Below the pieces are notes generated by a model. It saw only the letters and a program-made list of their open reading frames with translations, had not been told where the DNA came from and made no database searches. A program made the position numbers and the translations under genes. Below are positions 1-12,451 of a stretch of 64,000 nt of DNA, in pieces. The DNA is from Scylla paramamosain (taxonomy: Eukaryota; Arthropoda; Malacostraca; Decapoda; Portunidae), in assembly GCF_035594125.1 (NCBI RefSeq), contig NC_087185.1, positions 10,680,501-10,744,500 on the forward strand, read 5' to 3'. Positions within the stretch are counted from its first letter, which is position 1. The number at the start of each line of letters is the position of its first letter.

Positions 1-2179
1 ACAAGCTCAAAAACACTCAAAATATACCTTTTTAGTAACGTTTTTCTATTCCTTGATATTGGTTGCTTTGCATCCGTTTTAGCGTTTTTCTATGTAAAAC
101 ACTGAGAAGACACATTTTCAGTAACTTTGTTTTGGATTCATATATAGTGAGTTCCTTATTATATATCGTTTTGGTGTCTAACATGCTAAAAAACACTCAA
201 AACACAGATTTCTGGTAAGGTTGTTTAATTTCCTCATATAGGAGGTTTTGCATGCACTTTAGGGTTTCGTACATAAGAGTCCGAAAAAAAAGATGAAATT
301 AACTTTTTGATAATATTCTTTTATCATATGATTGCCCTGATTTTTCCCAAAATTTTGGCATCTCGATACCTATGAATATGAATAACAAAAAAAAAAATTC
401 CTATTTTTTTTTTTCTAAATAAAGAGTGCTATTTGTGGGTTTAAGCTCTTTGGTACTTATGGAACTTAAAAAAAAACACTCATAATACACGTTTCTCGTA
501 ATGTCCTTTTCTTTCCCAAACATAAGGTTCTTTGCATGTATTTAAGCGTTTTTATAGATAACATGATGGTTTTTGGTAATGTTATTCTGTTTCTCCATAA
601 AGATTGTTTTGCATGCGTTTTAGCGGTTTGGTATATAAAGAGCTCAAAAACACTTAAAGGCAAGGTTTTGGTATAAATTGGTGTTATTCCAATGTAATAT
701 GATTGCCCTTCTTTTTATTGCTTTTTTGCCTATCACGCTCAAAAACACTTAAAAGACATTTTTCTGGTAATGTCATTTTTTTCTCACATAAAGGTTATTT
801 CGCATGCAATTTGGGGTTTTGGTAACTAAGAATGTGAAAAGCACTCAAAATGCACGCAATTAGTAAGGTTGTTCTGTTTCTCAATTAAGAATGTTATTCA
901 TGAGTTTCAGCATTTTGGTATCTAAGAGCCTTCTCCATATACACGAGCTGTTGTGTTTTTTGCCTTTTGGTTCTTTTGAACTATAAAAAGAAACTCATTA
1001 TACACTTTTCTTGCAAAGTCCTTTTGTTTTCTAATATAGAGTGCTTTGCATCAATTTTCGCGTATTTTGTAGGTAACAAGCTCAAAACACTCTAAATATA
1101 CCTTTTTGGTAATGTTTTCTATTTCTTGATATTGGTTGGTTTGCATCCGTTCTAGCGTTTTTCTACGTAAAACACAGAAAAAACACGTTTTCAGCAATTT
1201 TGTTTTGGATTTTCATATAGAGTGAGTTCCTTATTATTTATCGTTTTGGTGCCTAACATGCTGGAAAACATTCAAAAAACAGATTTCTGGTAAGGTCGTT
1301 TAATTTCCTCATATAGGAGGCTTTGGATGCACTTTAGGGTTTGGTAAATAAGAGTCCGAAAAAAAAAACTAAAATTAACTTCTTTGATATTTTTCTTTTA
1401 TCATATAATAGCTCTGAATTTTCTTAGAATTTTGGCATCTCGGTACCTATGAAGATAAATAAAAAAAAAAATATAAAAAATCCAATTTTTTTATTTACTT
1501 ACTTTTTTTTTCTAAGTAAAGAGTGTTATTTGTGGGTTTTAGCTTTTTGGTACTTAAGGAACTTAAAAACACCTATAATACACATTTCTCGTTGTGTCCT
1601 TTCGTTTCACAAATATAAGGTTCTTTGCATGTATTTAAGCGTTTTTATAGATAACATGATCAAAAACACTCAAAATATATGTTTATGGTAATTTTATTCT
1701 GTTTCTCCATAAAAGGTGTTTTGCATGCGTTTTAGCGTTTTGGTATGTAATGAGCTCAAAAACACTTAAAGGCAAGTCCTTGGTAAAAGTTGTTTTTATT
1801 CCCATGTAATGTGATTGCCCTACTTTTTAGTGCTTTTTTACCTAACACGCTCAAAAAAACTCAAAAGACTCTTTTCTGGTAATATCATTATTTTTTCCCA
1901 TATAAAGCTAGTTTTGCATGGAATTTGGGGTTTTGGTAACTAAGAATGTGAAAAAAACTCAAAACACAGGCATTTAGTAAGGTTGTTCTATTTCTTGATT
2001 AAAAGTGTTATTCATGAGTTTTTTTTTTTTTTTTTTTGCATGCGTTTTATGTATGTAAGGAGCTCAAAGACACTTAAAGGCAAGTTTTTGGTAAAATTTG
2101 GTTTTATTCCCATGTAATGTGATTGCCCTTCCTTTGAGTGCTTAATTGCGTAACACGCTCAAAAACACTCAAAAGACAT
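1..2179 (-). repeat. HOR satellite block, minus orientation
   Basis: Roughly two HOR units run in reverse (i, h, g, f, e, d, c, b, a, j ...). The first unit has a shortened d monomer near 560-575, where the usual stretch between ACATGAT and GGTTTTTGG is missing. The second unit is close to full length, then stops abruptly inside j at a run of 19 T. After the T run the sequence resumes in c and b. There is no gene here. Short open frames, such as the 80-codon one at 1,449-1,691, are translations of e and d monomers that recur throughout the window. Confidence 0.85.
2019..2037. repeat. T19 tract at a deletion junction
   Basis: Nineteen consecutive T sit between TTCATGAG (j, minus orientation) and GCATGCGTTTTA (c, minus orientation). 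The mirror arm has about 2 kb of satellite at this place (about 38,360-40,320), so the tract marks the joint of a deletion in the left arm. It is not at a retroelement end: no non-satellite sequence flanks it. Confidence 0.7.
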
Positions 2180-2625
2180 GCAAGGCCTCGCATATGAGGA
2201 AATTAAAGACCTTACAAGAAATATGTCTTTTGAGTGTTTTTCAGCATGTTATGCACCAAAACGATAAATAATAAGGAACTCACTCTATGTGGGAATCCAA
2301 AAGAAAATTACTGAAAACGTGTCTTCTCAGTGTTTTACGTAGAAATACGCTAAAACTGATGGAAACCAACCAATATCAAGAAGCAGAAAAACATTACCAA
2401 AAATGTATATTTTGAGTGTTTTTGGGCTTGTTACCTACAAAAAAAATAATGCAAAAATTGATAGAAACCACTCTATATTGGAAAACAAGGGGACATTGCG
2501 AGAAAAGAAACACAAGGCAAAAAACGCAAAAACGTGTATATGGAGAAGTTTCCTAGATACCAAAATGCTGAAACTCATGAATAACACTCTTAATTGAGAA
2601 ACAGAAGAACCTTACTAAATGCGTA
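2180..2625 (+). repeat. Inverted f-j module, mirror copy
   Basis: This plus-orientation piece lies inside a minus-orientation array and holds the second part of f, then g, h, i and j. Left junction: AAAGACATGCAAGGCCTCGC joins b to f. Right junction: TAAATGCGTATCA joins the j/a boundary to c. Both are reverse complements of the junctions of the five modules in plus surroundings, and this copy mirrors the module at 37,740-38,221. No coding content. Confidence 0.8.
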
Positions 2626-5600
2626 TCAAAAACACTAAAAGGCAAGTTCTTCGTAAAAGTTGGTTTTATTCCCATGTACTGTGATTGCCCTGCTTTTTAG
2701 TGCTTCATTGCCTAACACGCTCAAAAACACTCAAAGACACTTTTCTGGTAATGTTATTATTCTATTTTTTTCATATTGTTTGGTTTGCATCCGTTTTAGC
2801 ATTTTTCTACGTAAATCTTTTAAAAGACATGTTTTCAGTAATTTTGTTTTTGATTTCCATATAGAGTGACTTTATCTATCGTTTTATGATGCCTAACATG
2901 CGGAAAACACTCAAAAGACAGGTTTCTTGTAAAGTTGTTAAATTTTCCCAAATAGGTGGCTTTGCTTACATTTTATGGTTTGATACATAACTCCGAAAAA
3001 AAGGTAAAATTAACTTTTTCGATAATGTTCTTTTTTCCATATAATTTCCCTGAATTTTGGCAGTATTTTGGCATCTTGGTACCTATGAACATCAATAACA
3101 AAAAAATAAAAATTCCATTTTTTTATTTGTTTATTTATTTTTCTCTATAAAGAGTGTTATTTGTAGGTTTTAACGTTTTGGTACTTAAGAAACTTAAAAA
3201 CATTCATAATACACATTTCTCGTAATGTCCTTTCGTTTCCCAAATATAGGGATCTTTGCATGTATTTAAGCGTTTTTATAGGTAACATGATAAAAAAACT
3301 CTCAAAAACACTTGTTTTTGGTAATGTTATTCTGCTTCTCCATAAAGGAGTGTTTTCCATGCGTTTTAGCGATTTGGTATTTAGCTGAAAAACACTTCAA
3401 GGCAAGTTCTTGGTAAAAGTTGGTTTTATTCCAATGTAATATGATTGCCCTGCGTTTTAGTACTTTATTGCCTAACACGCTCAAAAACACTCGAAAGACA
3501 CTTCTGGTAATGTCATTTTTTCCCACATAAATCTAGTTTCGCATGCTATTTGGGGTTTTGCTAAGAATGTGAAAAAATACAATATATAATGTGATTATTC
3601 TGCTTTTTAGTGCTTTGTTGCATATTACCCTCAAAAACATTCAAAAGACACTTCTCTGATAATGTCATTTTTTTCCCACATAAAGCTAGTTTCGCATGTA
3701 ATTTTGGATTTTCGTAACTAAAAATGTGAAAAACACTCAAAATACACACATTTCGTAAGGTAGTTCTGTTTCTCAATTAAAAGTGTTATTCATGAGTTTT
3801 ACCATTTTGGTATATAAGAAACTTCTCTATATACACGAGTTTTTGCGTTTTTTGTCTTGTAGTTTTTGTGAAACTATAAAGCAATCATTATACACGTTTC
3901 TGTAAATGTCCTTTTCCTTCCCAATATAAAGTGCTTTTACATCCATTTTCGCGTTTTATGTAGGTAAAAAGCTCAAAGACACTTTTTGGTAATATTATTC
4001 TATTTCTTCATTTTCGTTGCTTTGCATCCGTTTTAGCGTTTTTTTCTACGTAAAACACTGAAAAGACACGTTTTCAGTAATTTTGTATTGGATTCACATA
4101 TTGACTGACTTCCATATTATTTATCGGTTTGGTGCCTAACATGCTGAAAAACACTGAAAAGACAGGTTTCTGGTAAAGTCGTTTAATTTCCTCATATAGG
4201 TCGCTTTGCATGCAGTTTAGGGTTTGGTAAATAACAATCCGAAAAAAAACTGTAATTAACTTTTTTGACAATGTTCTTTTTTCCACATAAATTCCTTGAA
4301 TTTTGGCAGAATTTTGGCATCTCGGTACTTATGAAAATCAATGAAAAATAAGGCTATTTTTTTAATTTATTTTTTCATTTTTTTTCTCTTTAAAGAGTGT
4401 TATTTGTGGGTTTTAACGTTTTAGTACTTAAGGAACTTAAAAACGGTCATAATACACGTTTCTCGTAATGTCCTTTCGTATCCGAAAGAGAGGGTTCTTT
4501 GCATGTATTTAAACGTTTTTATAGGTAACATAATCAAAAACACTTAAAACACATGTTTTTTTTGTAATATTTTTCTGCTTCTCCATAAAGGAGTGTTTTG
4601 CATGCGTTTTAGCGTTTTGGTATGTAAGGAGCTACAAAACACATAATGGCAAGTTCTTGGTCAAAGTTGGTTTTATTCCCATGTAATGTGATTGCCCTGC
4701 TTTTTAGTGCTTTATTGCCTAACACGCTCAAAAACACTCAAAAGACACTTCTGGTAATGTCATTTTTTTTCCACATAAAGCTAGTTTCGCATGCTATTTG
4801 GGATTTTGGTAACTAAGAATGTAAAAAACACTGAAAATACACGCTTTTGGTAAGGTTGTTCTGTTTTTCAATTAAGATTGTTTTTCATGATTTTCAGCAT
4901 TTTGGTATCTAAGAAACTTCTTTATATACACGAGTTTTTGCGTTTTTTGCCTAGTGGTTCTTGTGAACCACAAGTTCTTTTGCTCGAAAATAATAAGACA
5001 CTCATTATCCACGTTTCTCGTAATATCCTTTTGTTTCCCAATTTGCATCCATTTTCACGTTTTTTGTAGGTAAGAAGCTCAAAAACACTCAAAACATACC
5101 TTTTTGGTAATGTTATTCTATTCTTTTTCATATTGGTTGGTTTCATCCGTTTTAGCGTTTTTCTACGTAAAACACCGAAAAGACACGTTTTCAGTAATTT
5201 TTATTTTGGATTCCCATATAGAGTGACTTCCATGTTAATTATCGTTTTGGTGCCTAACATGCTGAAAAACACTCATAAGACAGTTTTCTGGCAAAGGCGT
5301 TTGATTTCCTCATATAGGTTGTTTTGCATGCACTTTAGGGTTTGCTACATAACAGTCGAAAAAAAAAATGCTAAAATTAACTTTTTTGATAATATTCTTA
5401 TTTCTCAAAATTTCATGAATTTTGCCCGAATTTTGGCATCTCGGTACCTGTGAAGATAAATAAGAAAGAAAAAAAAATATCGTATTTTTTAATTAATTTA
5501 TTTATTTTTTCTCAATAGAGAGTTATTTGTGGCTTTTAGCTTTTTGGTACTTAATGAATTTAAAAACACTCATAATACACGTTTCTCCTAATGTCCTTTA

Positions 5601-6049
5601 GTTTCCCATAAATAGGGTTCTTGTCATGTATTTAAGCGTTTTATTGTTAACATGATCAAAAACACTCAAAATACATGTTTTTGGTAATGTTATTCTGTTT
5701 CTCCTTAAAGTGTGTTTTGCATGCATTTTAGCGTTTTGTTATATAAGGAGCTCGAAAACACTTAAAGGCAAGTTCTTGGTAAACATTGGTTTTATTACCA
5801 TGTAATGTGATTGCCCTTCTTTTTATTGCTTTACTGCCTATCACGCTCAAAAACACTCAATAGACACTTTTCTGAAAATGTCATTTTTTTTACCACATAA
5901 AACTGGTTTCGCAATCAATTTGGGTTTTGGATAACTAAGAATGTGAAAAGCACTCAAAATACACGCATTTAGTAAGGTTGTTTTGTTTCTCAATTAAGAG
6001 TGTTATTCATGAGTTTCAGCATTTTGGTATCTAGGAAAGTTCTCCATAT
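2626..6049 (-). repeat. HOR satellite block, minus orientation
   Basis: About three HOR units in reverse. Near 2,740-2,785 a b monomer runs directly into h (i, j and a are missing), and the mirror arm has the same junction near 37,610-37,635, so this deletion is older than palindrome A. The unit near 4,870-5,130 carries the j variant with the extra stretch containing AAGAACTTGTGGTTC and a short hairpin at 4,951-4,974. About 290 bp at 5,265-5,565 is absent from the other arm. The block ends at the LTR insertion site. Confidence 0.82.
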
Positions 6050-6674
6050 TGTTACGTGTGAGCATACACTGAACTCTAGGGGATGGACCATGAAGGGGTG
6101 TTGCTCACACTATTAATGGAAGGGTTAAAAGAAAAGAGAAAAGGAGACATTTAAACTGCTATTTAATATCTTAAAGTTAACCCTTAAATTAAGTAACAAT
6201 ACAAAATTGAAGATTATTTGTAAGTAAAAGTAAGTAACAGAGTGGCAATCTGAACTGGACTGAATAACTTAAAAGACTGGTTCAGTTAATAACTTAAGCC
6301 AAGTTAGTAAATGCATATAGATACAAATTACAAAAAATAAACACCTTTACATATACATAATAGAAAATAAATATAAATGTGTTTGTGTGTGTGTGAATGT
6401 GTTTATGTGTGTGTGTGTGTGGGTGTGTAACACTGGTGTAACTCTTACCACCGCTCTCGAGTGTATATGAGGCTCCCAGCGTATGCCAAGGCGACCTCAG
6501 AGCTGTAGCGACCCTTGGAGGAGACTGAAGCTCGATGGAACTCCACCCCTCGTTATCGGCTTGGTAGCCTGCTAGAGGTCACGTATCCAGTATGCCTCAA
6601 GCTATACACGTGGCAGCGCCACGAGTTGAGAGGCAGGCACCTGGTTCCGTGGTAGAGTAGTCACGTGTGTGACA
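6050..6674. mobile_element. Probable solo LTR (Ty3/gypsy-like size and target duplication)
   Basis: A 625-bp single-copy sequence interrupts a j monomer. It begins TGTTACGTGTGAGC and ends CACGTGTGTGACA, so it has the TG...CA ends of an LTR, and is flanked by ATAT on both sides (6,046-6,049 and 6,675-6,678). The uninterrupted satellite reads CTCCATATACACGAG with ATAT once, giving a 4-bp target duplication typical of Ty3/gypsy-type integration. The 3' third is clearly richer in G and C than the satellite. An AATAAA lies at 6,336-6,341 and a GT-rich run at 6,379-6,428. No internal gag-pol sequence is present, hence 'solo'. The mirror site in the right arm (about 34,600) has no element. The ends match each other only over TGT-AC, so a terminal-inverted-repeat DNA transposon is less likely. 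ATAT in AT-rich DNA is a weak duplication. Element orientation is unknown. Confidence 0.65.
6379..6428. repeat. GT-rich microsatellite inside the LTR
   Basis: An interrupted (GT)n run with TTT and AAT breaks, inside the presumed LTR. It is the only dinucleotide GT microsatellite I noticed in the window. Confidence 0.85.
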
Positions 6675-9600
6675 ATATACACGAGTTTTTGCGTTTTTTG
6701 CCTTGTGGTTCTTTTGAACTATAAAACATTCATTATACACTTTTCTAGCAATGTCCCTTTCTTTCCCAATATAGAGTGCTTTGCATCAATTTTCGCGTGT
6801 TTTTTTTTAAGGTAACAAGCTCAAGAACACTCAAAATGTACCTTTTTGGTAATGTTTTTCTACTTTTTTATATTGGTTGGTTTGCATCCGTTTTTGCGTT
6901 TTTCTACGTAAAATACTCAGAAGACACGTTTTAAGTAATTTTTGTTTTTGATTCCCATATTGAGTGAGTTCATTATTATTTATCGTTTTGGTGTCTAACA
7001 TGCTGAAAACACTCAAAAGACAGATTTCTGGTAAAGTCATTCAATTTTCTCGGCTTTGCATGCTCTTAAGGGTTTGGTACATAAGTCCAAAAAAAAAGCA
7101 AAAATCAACTTTTTTGGTAATATTCTTTTATCATATAATTGCCCTGAATTTTCCCAGAATTTTGTCATCTCGGTACCTATGAAGATGAATGACAAAAAAA
7201 AATATATATATTTTTTATATTTTTTTATTTATTTATTTATTTTCTAAATAAAGAGTGTTATTTGTGGGTTTTAGCTTTTTGGTACTTAAGGAACTTAAAA
7301 AAAATACTCATAATACACGTTTCTCGTAATGTCCTTTCGTTTCCCAAACATAAGGTTCTTTCTATGTATATAAGCATTTTTATAGATAACATGATAAAAA
7401 ACACTCAAAATATATCTTTTTGGTAATGTTATTCTGTTTCTCCATAAAGTGTGTTTTGCAGGCGTTTTAGCGTTTTTGTATATAAGGAGCTCAAAAACAC
7501 TTAAAGGCAAGTTCTTTGTAAAAATTGGTTTTATTAGAATTTCATGTGATTCCCCTGCTTTTTAGTGCTTTATATGCTATCACACTCAAAAACACTCAAA
7601 AGACACTTTTCTGGTAATTTTATTTTTTCCCACATAAATCTGGTTTCGCATGCAATTTGGGGTTTTGGTAACTAAGAATGTGAAAAGCTCTCAAAATACA
7701 CGTATTTAATAAGGTTGTTCTGTTTCTCAATTAGGAGTGTTATTCATGAGTTTCAGCTTTTTGGTATCTAAGAAACTTATCCATATATACTTTTTGCGTT
7801 TTTTGCCTTGTGGTTCTTGTGAAACCATAAAACACTCATTATACACGTTTCTCGTAATGTCCTTTTGTTTCCAAATATAGAGTGCTTTGCATCCATTTTC
7901 GCGTTTTTTTTTGGTTTACAGGCTCAAAAACACTCAAAATATACCTTTTTGGTAATGTTATTCCATTTCTTCATATTGGTTGTTTTGCATCCGTTTTAGC
8001 GTTTTGCTACGTAAAACACGGAAATGACACGTTTTCAGTAATTTTGTTTTGCATTCCCATATTAAGTGACTTCCATATCATTTATCCTTTTGATGCCTAA
8101 CATGCTAAAAAAGAAAACACTCAAAAGAGAGGTTTCTGGTAAAGTCGTGTAATTTCCCCATATAGGTGGCTTTGGATGCACTTTAGGGTTTGGTACATAA
8201 CAGTCCGAAAAAAAAAAAGCTAAAATTAACTTTTTTGATAATGTTCTTTTTTCCACATAATTTCTCTGAATTTTGGCAGAATTTCGGCATTTCAGTATCT
8301 ATGAATATGAATAACAAAAAAGAAAAAAAAATTGTATTTTTTTATTTATTTATTTATTTTTTCTCTATAAAGAGTGTTATTTGTGGCTTTTAGCTTTTTG
8401 GTACTTAAGAAACTTAAAAACACTCATAATACACGTTTCTCGTAATGTTTATTTTCGTTTCTCAAACATTTATTTGTTTTTATAGGTAACATGATCAAAA
8501 ACACTCAAAATACATGTTTTTTTTTATTCTGTTTCTCCATAAAGGGTGTTTTGCATGCGTTTTAGCGTTTTTGTATATACGTAAGGAGCTCAAAAAAAAA
8601 TTAAAGGGAAGTTTTTGGTAAAAATTGGTTTTATCCCTATGTAATGTGATTGCCCTGCTATTTAGTGCTTTATTTCCTAACACGCTCAAAAACACTCAAA
8701 AAAACTTTTTTATGTTAGTAATTTTTTTCCCACATTTTAATCCTACAATATTTCGCATGCAACTTGGGGTTTTGGTAACTAAGAATGTGAAAAATACTCA
8801 AAATACACTCATTTGGTAAGCTTTTTTTTTTATATTCTTCGTAAAATTTGAATTTATTCCATTGTAATGTGATTGTTCTGCTTTTTAGTGCTTTGTTGCA
8901 TATAACGCTCAAAAACACTCAAAAGACACTTTTCTGGTAATGTCATTTATTTCCCACATAAAGCTAGTTTCGCATGTAATTTGGGATTTTCGTAACTAAG
9001 AATGTGAAAAAACTCAAAATACACACATTTTTTAAGGTAATTCTGTTTCTCAATTAAAAGTGTTATTCCTGAGTTTCATCATTTTGGTATCTAAGAAACT
9101 TCTCTAGGTACACGAGTTTTTGCCTTTTTTGCCTTTTGGTTATTGTGGAACTATAAAACACTCATTATACACGTTTTCAGAATGTCCTTTTGTTTTGCAA
9201 TACTTTGCATCCATTTTTTATTTTTTTTAGGTAACAAACTCAAAAACATTCAAAATATACATTTTTGGTAATGTTATTCTATTTCTTCATATTGGTTGGT
9301 TTGCATCCTTTTTAGCGTTTTTTCTACGTAAAATACTGAAAAGACACGTTTTCAGTAATTTTGTTTTGGATTCCCATATTGAGTGACTTCCATGTTATTA
9401 TCGTTTTGGTGCCTAACATACTGAAAAACACTCAAAAGTAAGGTTTCTCGTAAAGTAGTTTAATCTCCTCATGTAGGTGGCTTTGCATTCACTTTAGAGT
9501 TTGGTACATAACATTCCGAAAAAAAAGCTAAAATTAACTTTTTTGATAATATTCTTTTATCACATAATTGCCCAGAATTTTCCCAGAATTTTGACATCTC

Positions 9601-12451
9601 GGTACCTATGAAGATGAATATCAAAACAAAACAAAAAAAAATGTCGTTTCTTAATATATTTATTTATTTTTTAGTTTTTCGTTTTAGTTTTTTGGTTCTT
9701 AATGAACTTAAAAACACTCACAATACACGTTTCTCATAATGTCCTTTCCTTTCGCAAACATAGGGTTCTTTGCATGTATTTTCGCGTTTTTATAGGTAGC
9801 ATGATCAAAAACACTCAAAATACATGTTTTTGGTAATATTATTCTAATTCTTAATAAAGGGTGTTTTGCATTTGTTTTAGCGTTTTGTTATGTAAGGAGC
9901 TCAAAAAAACTTAAAGGCAAGTTCTTGGTAAAAGTTAGTTTCATTCCCATATAATGTTATTGCCCTGCTTTTTAGTGCTTTATTGCCTAACACGCTCAGA
10001 AATACCCAAAGTCACTTTTCTGGTAATGTCATTTCTTACCAACATAAAGCTAGTTTTGCATGCAATTTGGGGTTTTGGTAAATAAGAATGTGAAAAACAC
10101 TCAAAATACACGCATTTCGTAAGGTTGTTATCTTTCTCATTTAAGAGTGTTATTCATGAGTACCAGCGTTTTGGTAACTCAGAAACTTCTCCATATACAC
10201 GAGTTTTTGCGTTTTTTGCCCTTTGGTTCTTGTGAAACTATAAAACACTCATTATTCACGTTTCTCGTATTTTTTCTTTTGTTTCCCAATATAGAGTGCT
10301 TTGCATCCTTTTTCGCGTTTTTTGTAGGTAACAATATTAAAAGCACTCAAAATATACCTTTTTGGTAATATTCTATTTCTTCATATCTGTTGGTTTGCAT
10401 CCGTTTTAGCGTTTTTCTACCTAAAACACAGAAAAGACACGTTTTCAGTATTTTGTTTTGGATTCTCATATAGAGTGACTTCCATATTATTTATCGTTTT
10501 GATGCCTAACATCAGGTGGCTTTGCATGCACTTTAGGGTTTGGTAAATAACAGTCCGAAAAAAAATCTAAAATTAACTTTTATCACATAATTGCCCTAAA
10601 TTTTGCCAGAATTTTGGCATCTCGATACCTAGCAAGATGAATAAAAAAAATAAAAAAAATTATATTTTCTTATTTATTTATTTATTTATTTTTCTAAATA
10701 AAGAGTGTTACTTGTGGGTTTTAGCTTTTTGGTTCTTAAGGAATTTAAAAACACTCATAATACACGTTTCTCGTAATATCCTTTCCTTTGCCAAACATAA
10801 GGTTCTTTGCATGTATTTAAGCGTTTTTATAGATTACATGATTAAAAAACACTCAAAATACCTGTTGTTGGTAGTGTTATTTTGTTTCTATATAAAGTGT
10901 GTTTTGCATGCGTTTTAGCACATATAAGGAGCTGAAAAACACTTAAAGGCAAGTTCTTGGTAAACGTTGGTTTTATTCCATGTAATGTGATTGACCCTAC
11001 TTTTTAGTGCTTTATTGACTAACACTCTCATAAACACTCAAAAGACACTTTTCTGTTAATGTCATTTTTTTCCCCACATAAAGCTATATTCGCATGGAAT
11101 TTTTTTTTTTAACTAAGAATGTGAAAAAAACACTCAAAATACACGCATTTAGTAATGTTGTTCTGTTTTTCAATTAAGAGTGTTATTCATGAGTTTCATC
11201 ATTTTGGTATCTAAGAAAATTCTCCTTATATACGAGTTTTTGTGTTTTTTGCCTTTTGGATCTTGTGAAACTATAAAACACTCATTATATACGTTTCTCG
11301 TAATGTCCTTTTGTTTCCCAATATAGAGTGCTTTGCATGCATTTTCGCGTTTTTTGTAGGTAACAAGTTCAAAAAAACTCAAAATATACTTTTTTGGTGA
11401 TGTTTTTTGTATTTCTTCGTATTGGTTGGTTTGCATCCGTTTTAGCGTTTTTCTACGTAAAACACTGAGGAGACATGTTTTCAGTAATTTTGCTTTGGAT
11501 TCCCATATTGAGTGATTTCAATGGTATTCATCGTTTTGGTGCCTAACATGCTAAAAAAAACACTCAAAAGACAGGTTTCTTGTAAAGTCGTTTAATTTCC
11601 ATATATAGGTGGCTTTGCATGCACTTTAGGGTTTGGTACATAACAGTCTGAAAAAAAAAAGTAAAATTACCTTTTTTAATAATGTTCTTTTTTTCACATA
11701 ATTTGCCTGAATTTTGCCAGAATTTTGGCATCTTTGTACCTATGAAGATGAATAACAAAAAAAAAAAAAATGCTATTATTTTATTTGTTTATTTTTTCTC
11801 TATAAAGAGTTTTATTTGTGGGTTTTAGCTTTTTGGTACTTAAGGAACTTAAAAACACTCATAATACACGTTGCTTATAATGTCCTTTCGTTTCCCAAAT
11901 ATAGGGTTCTTTGCATGTATTTAAGCGTTTTTATAGGTAACATGATCAAAAACACTCAAAATACATGTTTTTGGTAATGTTTTTCTGTTTCTCCATAAAG
12001 GGTGTTTCGCATGCGTTTTAGCGTTTCAATATGTAAGGAGCTCAAAAACACTTAAAGGCAAGTTCTTGGTAAAATTTGGTTTTATTCCCATGTAATGTGA
12101 TTGCCCTGCTTTTTAGTGCTTTATTGCCTAACACGCTCAAAAACACTCAAAAGACACTCTTCTGGTAATGTCTTTTTTTTTTTTTTTTCCACATAAAGCT
12201 TGTTTCGCATGCAATTTGGGGTTTTTGTAACTAAGAATGTGAAAAACACTCAAAATACACGCATTTGGTAAGGTTGTTCTGTGTCTCAATTAAGAGTGTT
12301 ATTCATGAGTTTCAGCGTTTTGTTACCTAAGAATCTCAAAAACACTCATAATGCACGTTTCTCGTAATTTCGCTCTTTTTTTTTCATATAGGGTGCTTTG
12401 CATGCATTTTGACTTTTTTTTCACGTAATAGCTGAAAAACACTGAAAATAC
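6675..12451 (-). repeat. HOR satellite block, minus orientation
   Basis: About five HOR units in reverse between the LTR and LINE copy 1. Variations are mostly shared with the mirror arm, for example the short j/i stretch near 7,895-7,925. Private changes include a joint at about 10,510 (CCTAACATCAGGTGGC) that removes most of one monomer between g and f. From about 12,300 the monomers are atypical: a j/a-like piece with CAGCGTTTTGTTACC, then one with ATTTCGCTC and one ending in ACGTAATAGCTG. The same atypical monomers lie next to LINE copy 2 at 28,889-29,060. No gene seen. Confidence 0.82.

Noticed and set aside
2019..2037. T19 as the poly(A) tail of a retroposon on the minus strand
   Set aside because: Both sides are ordinary satellite; there is no inserted body and no target duplication.
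6050..6674. Insertion as a terminal-inverted-repeat DNA transposon
   Set aside because: The ends match in inverse only over TGT and AC with an offset CACGTG-like stretch; TG...CA ends and a 4-bp duplication fit an LTR better. Not fully excluded.
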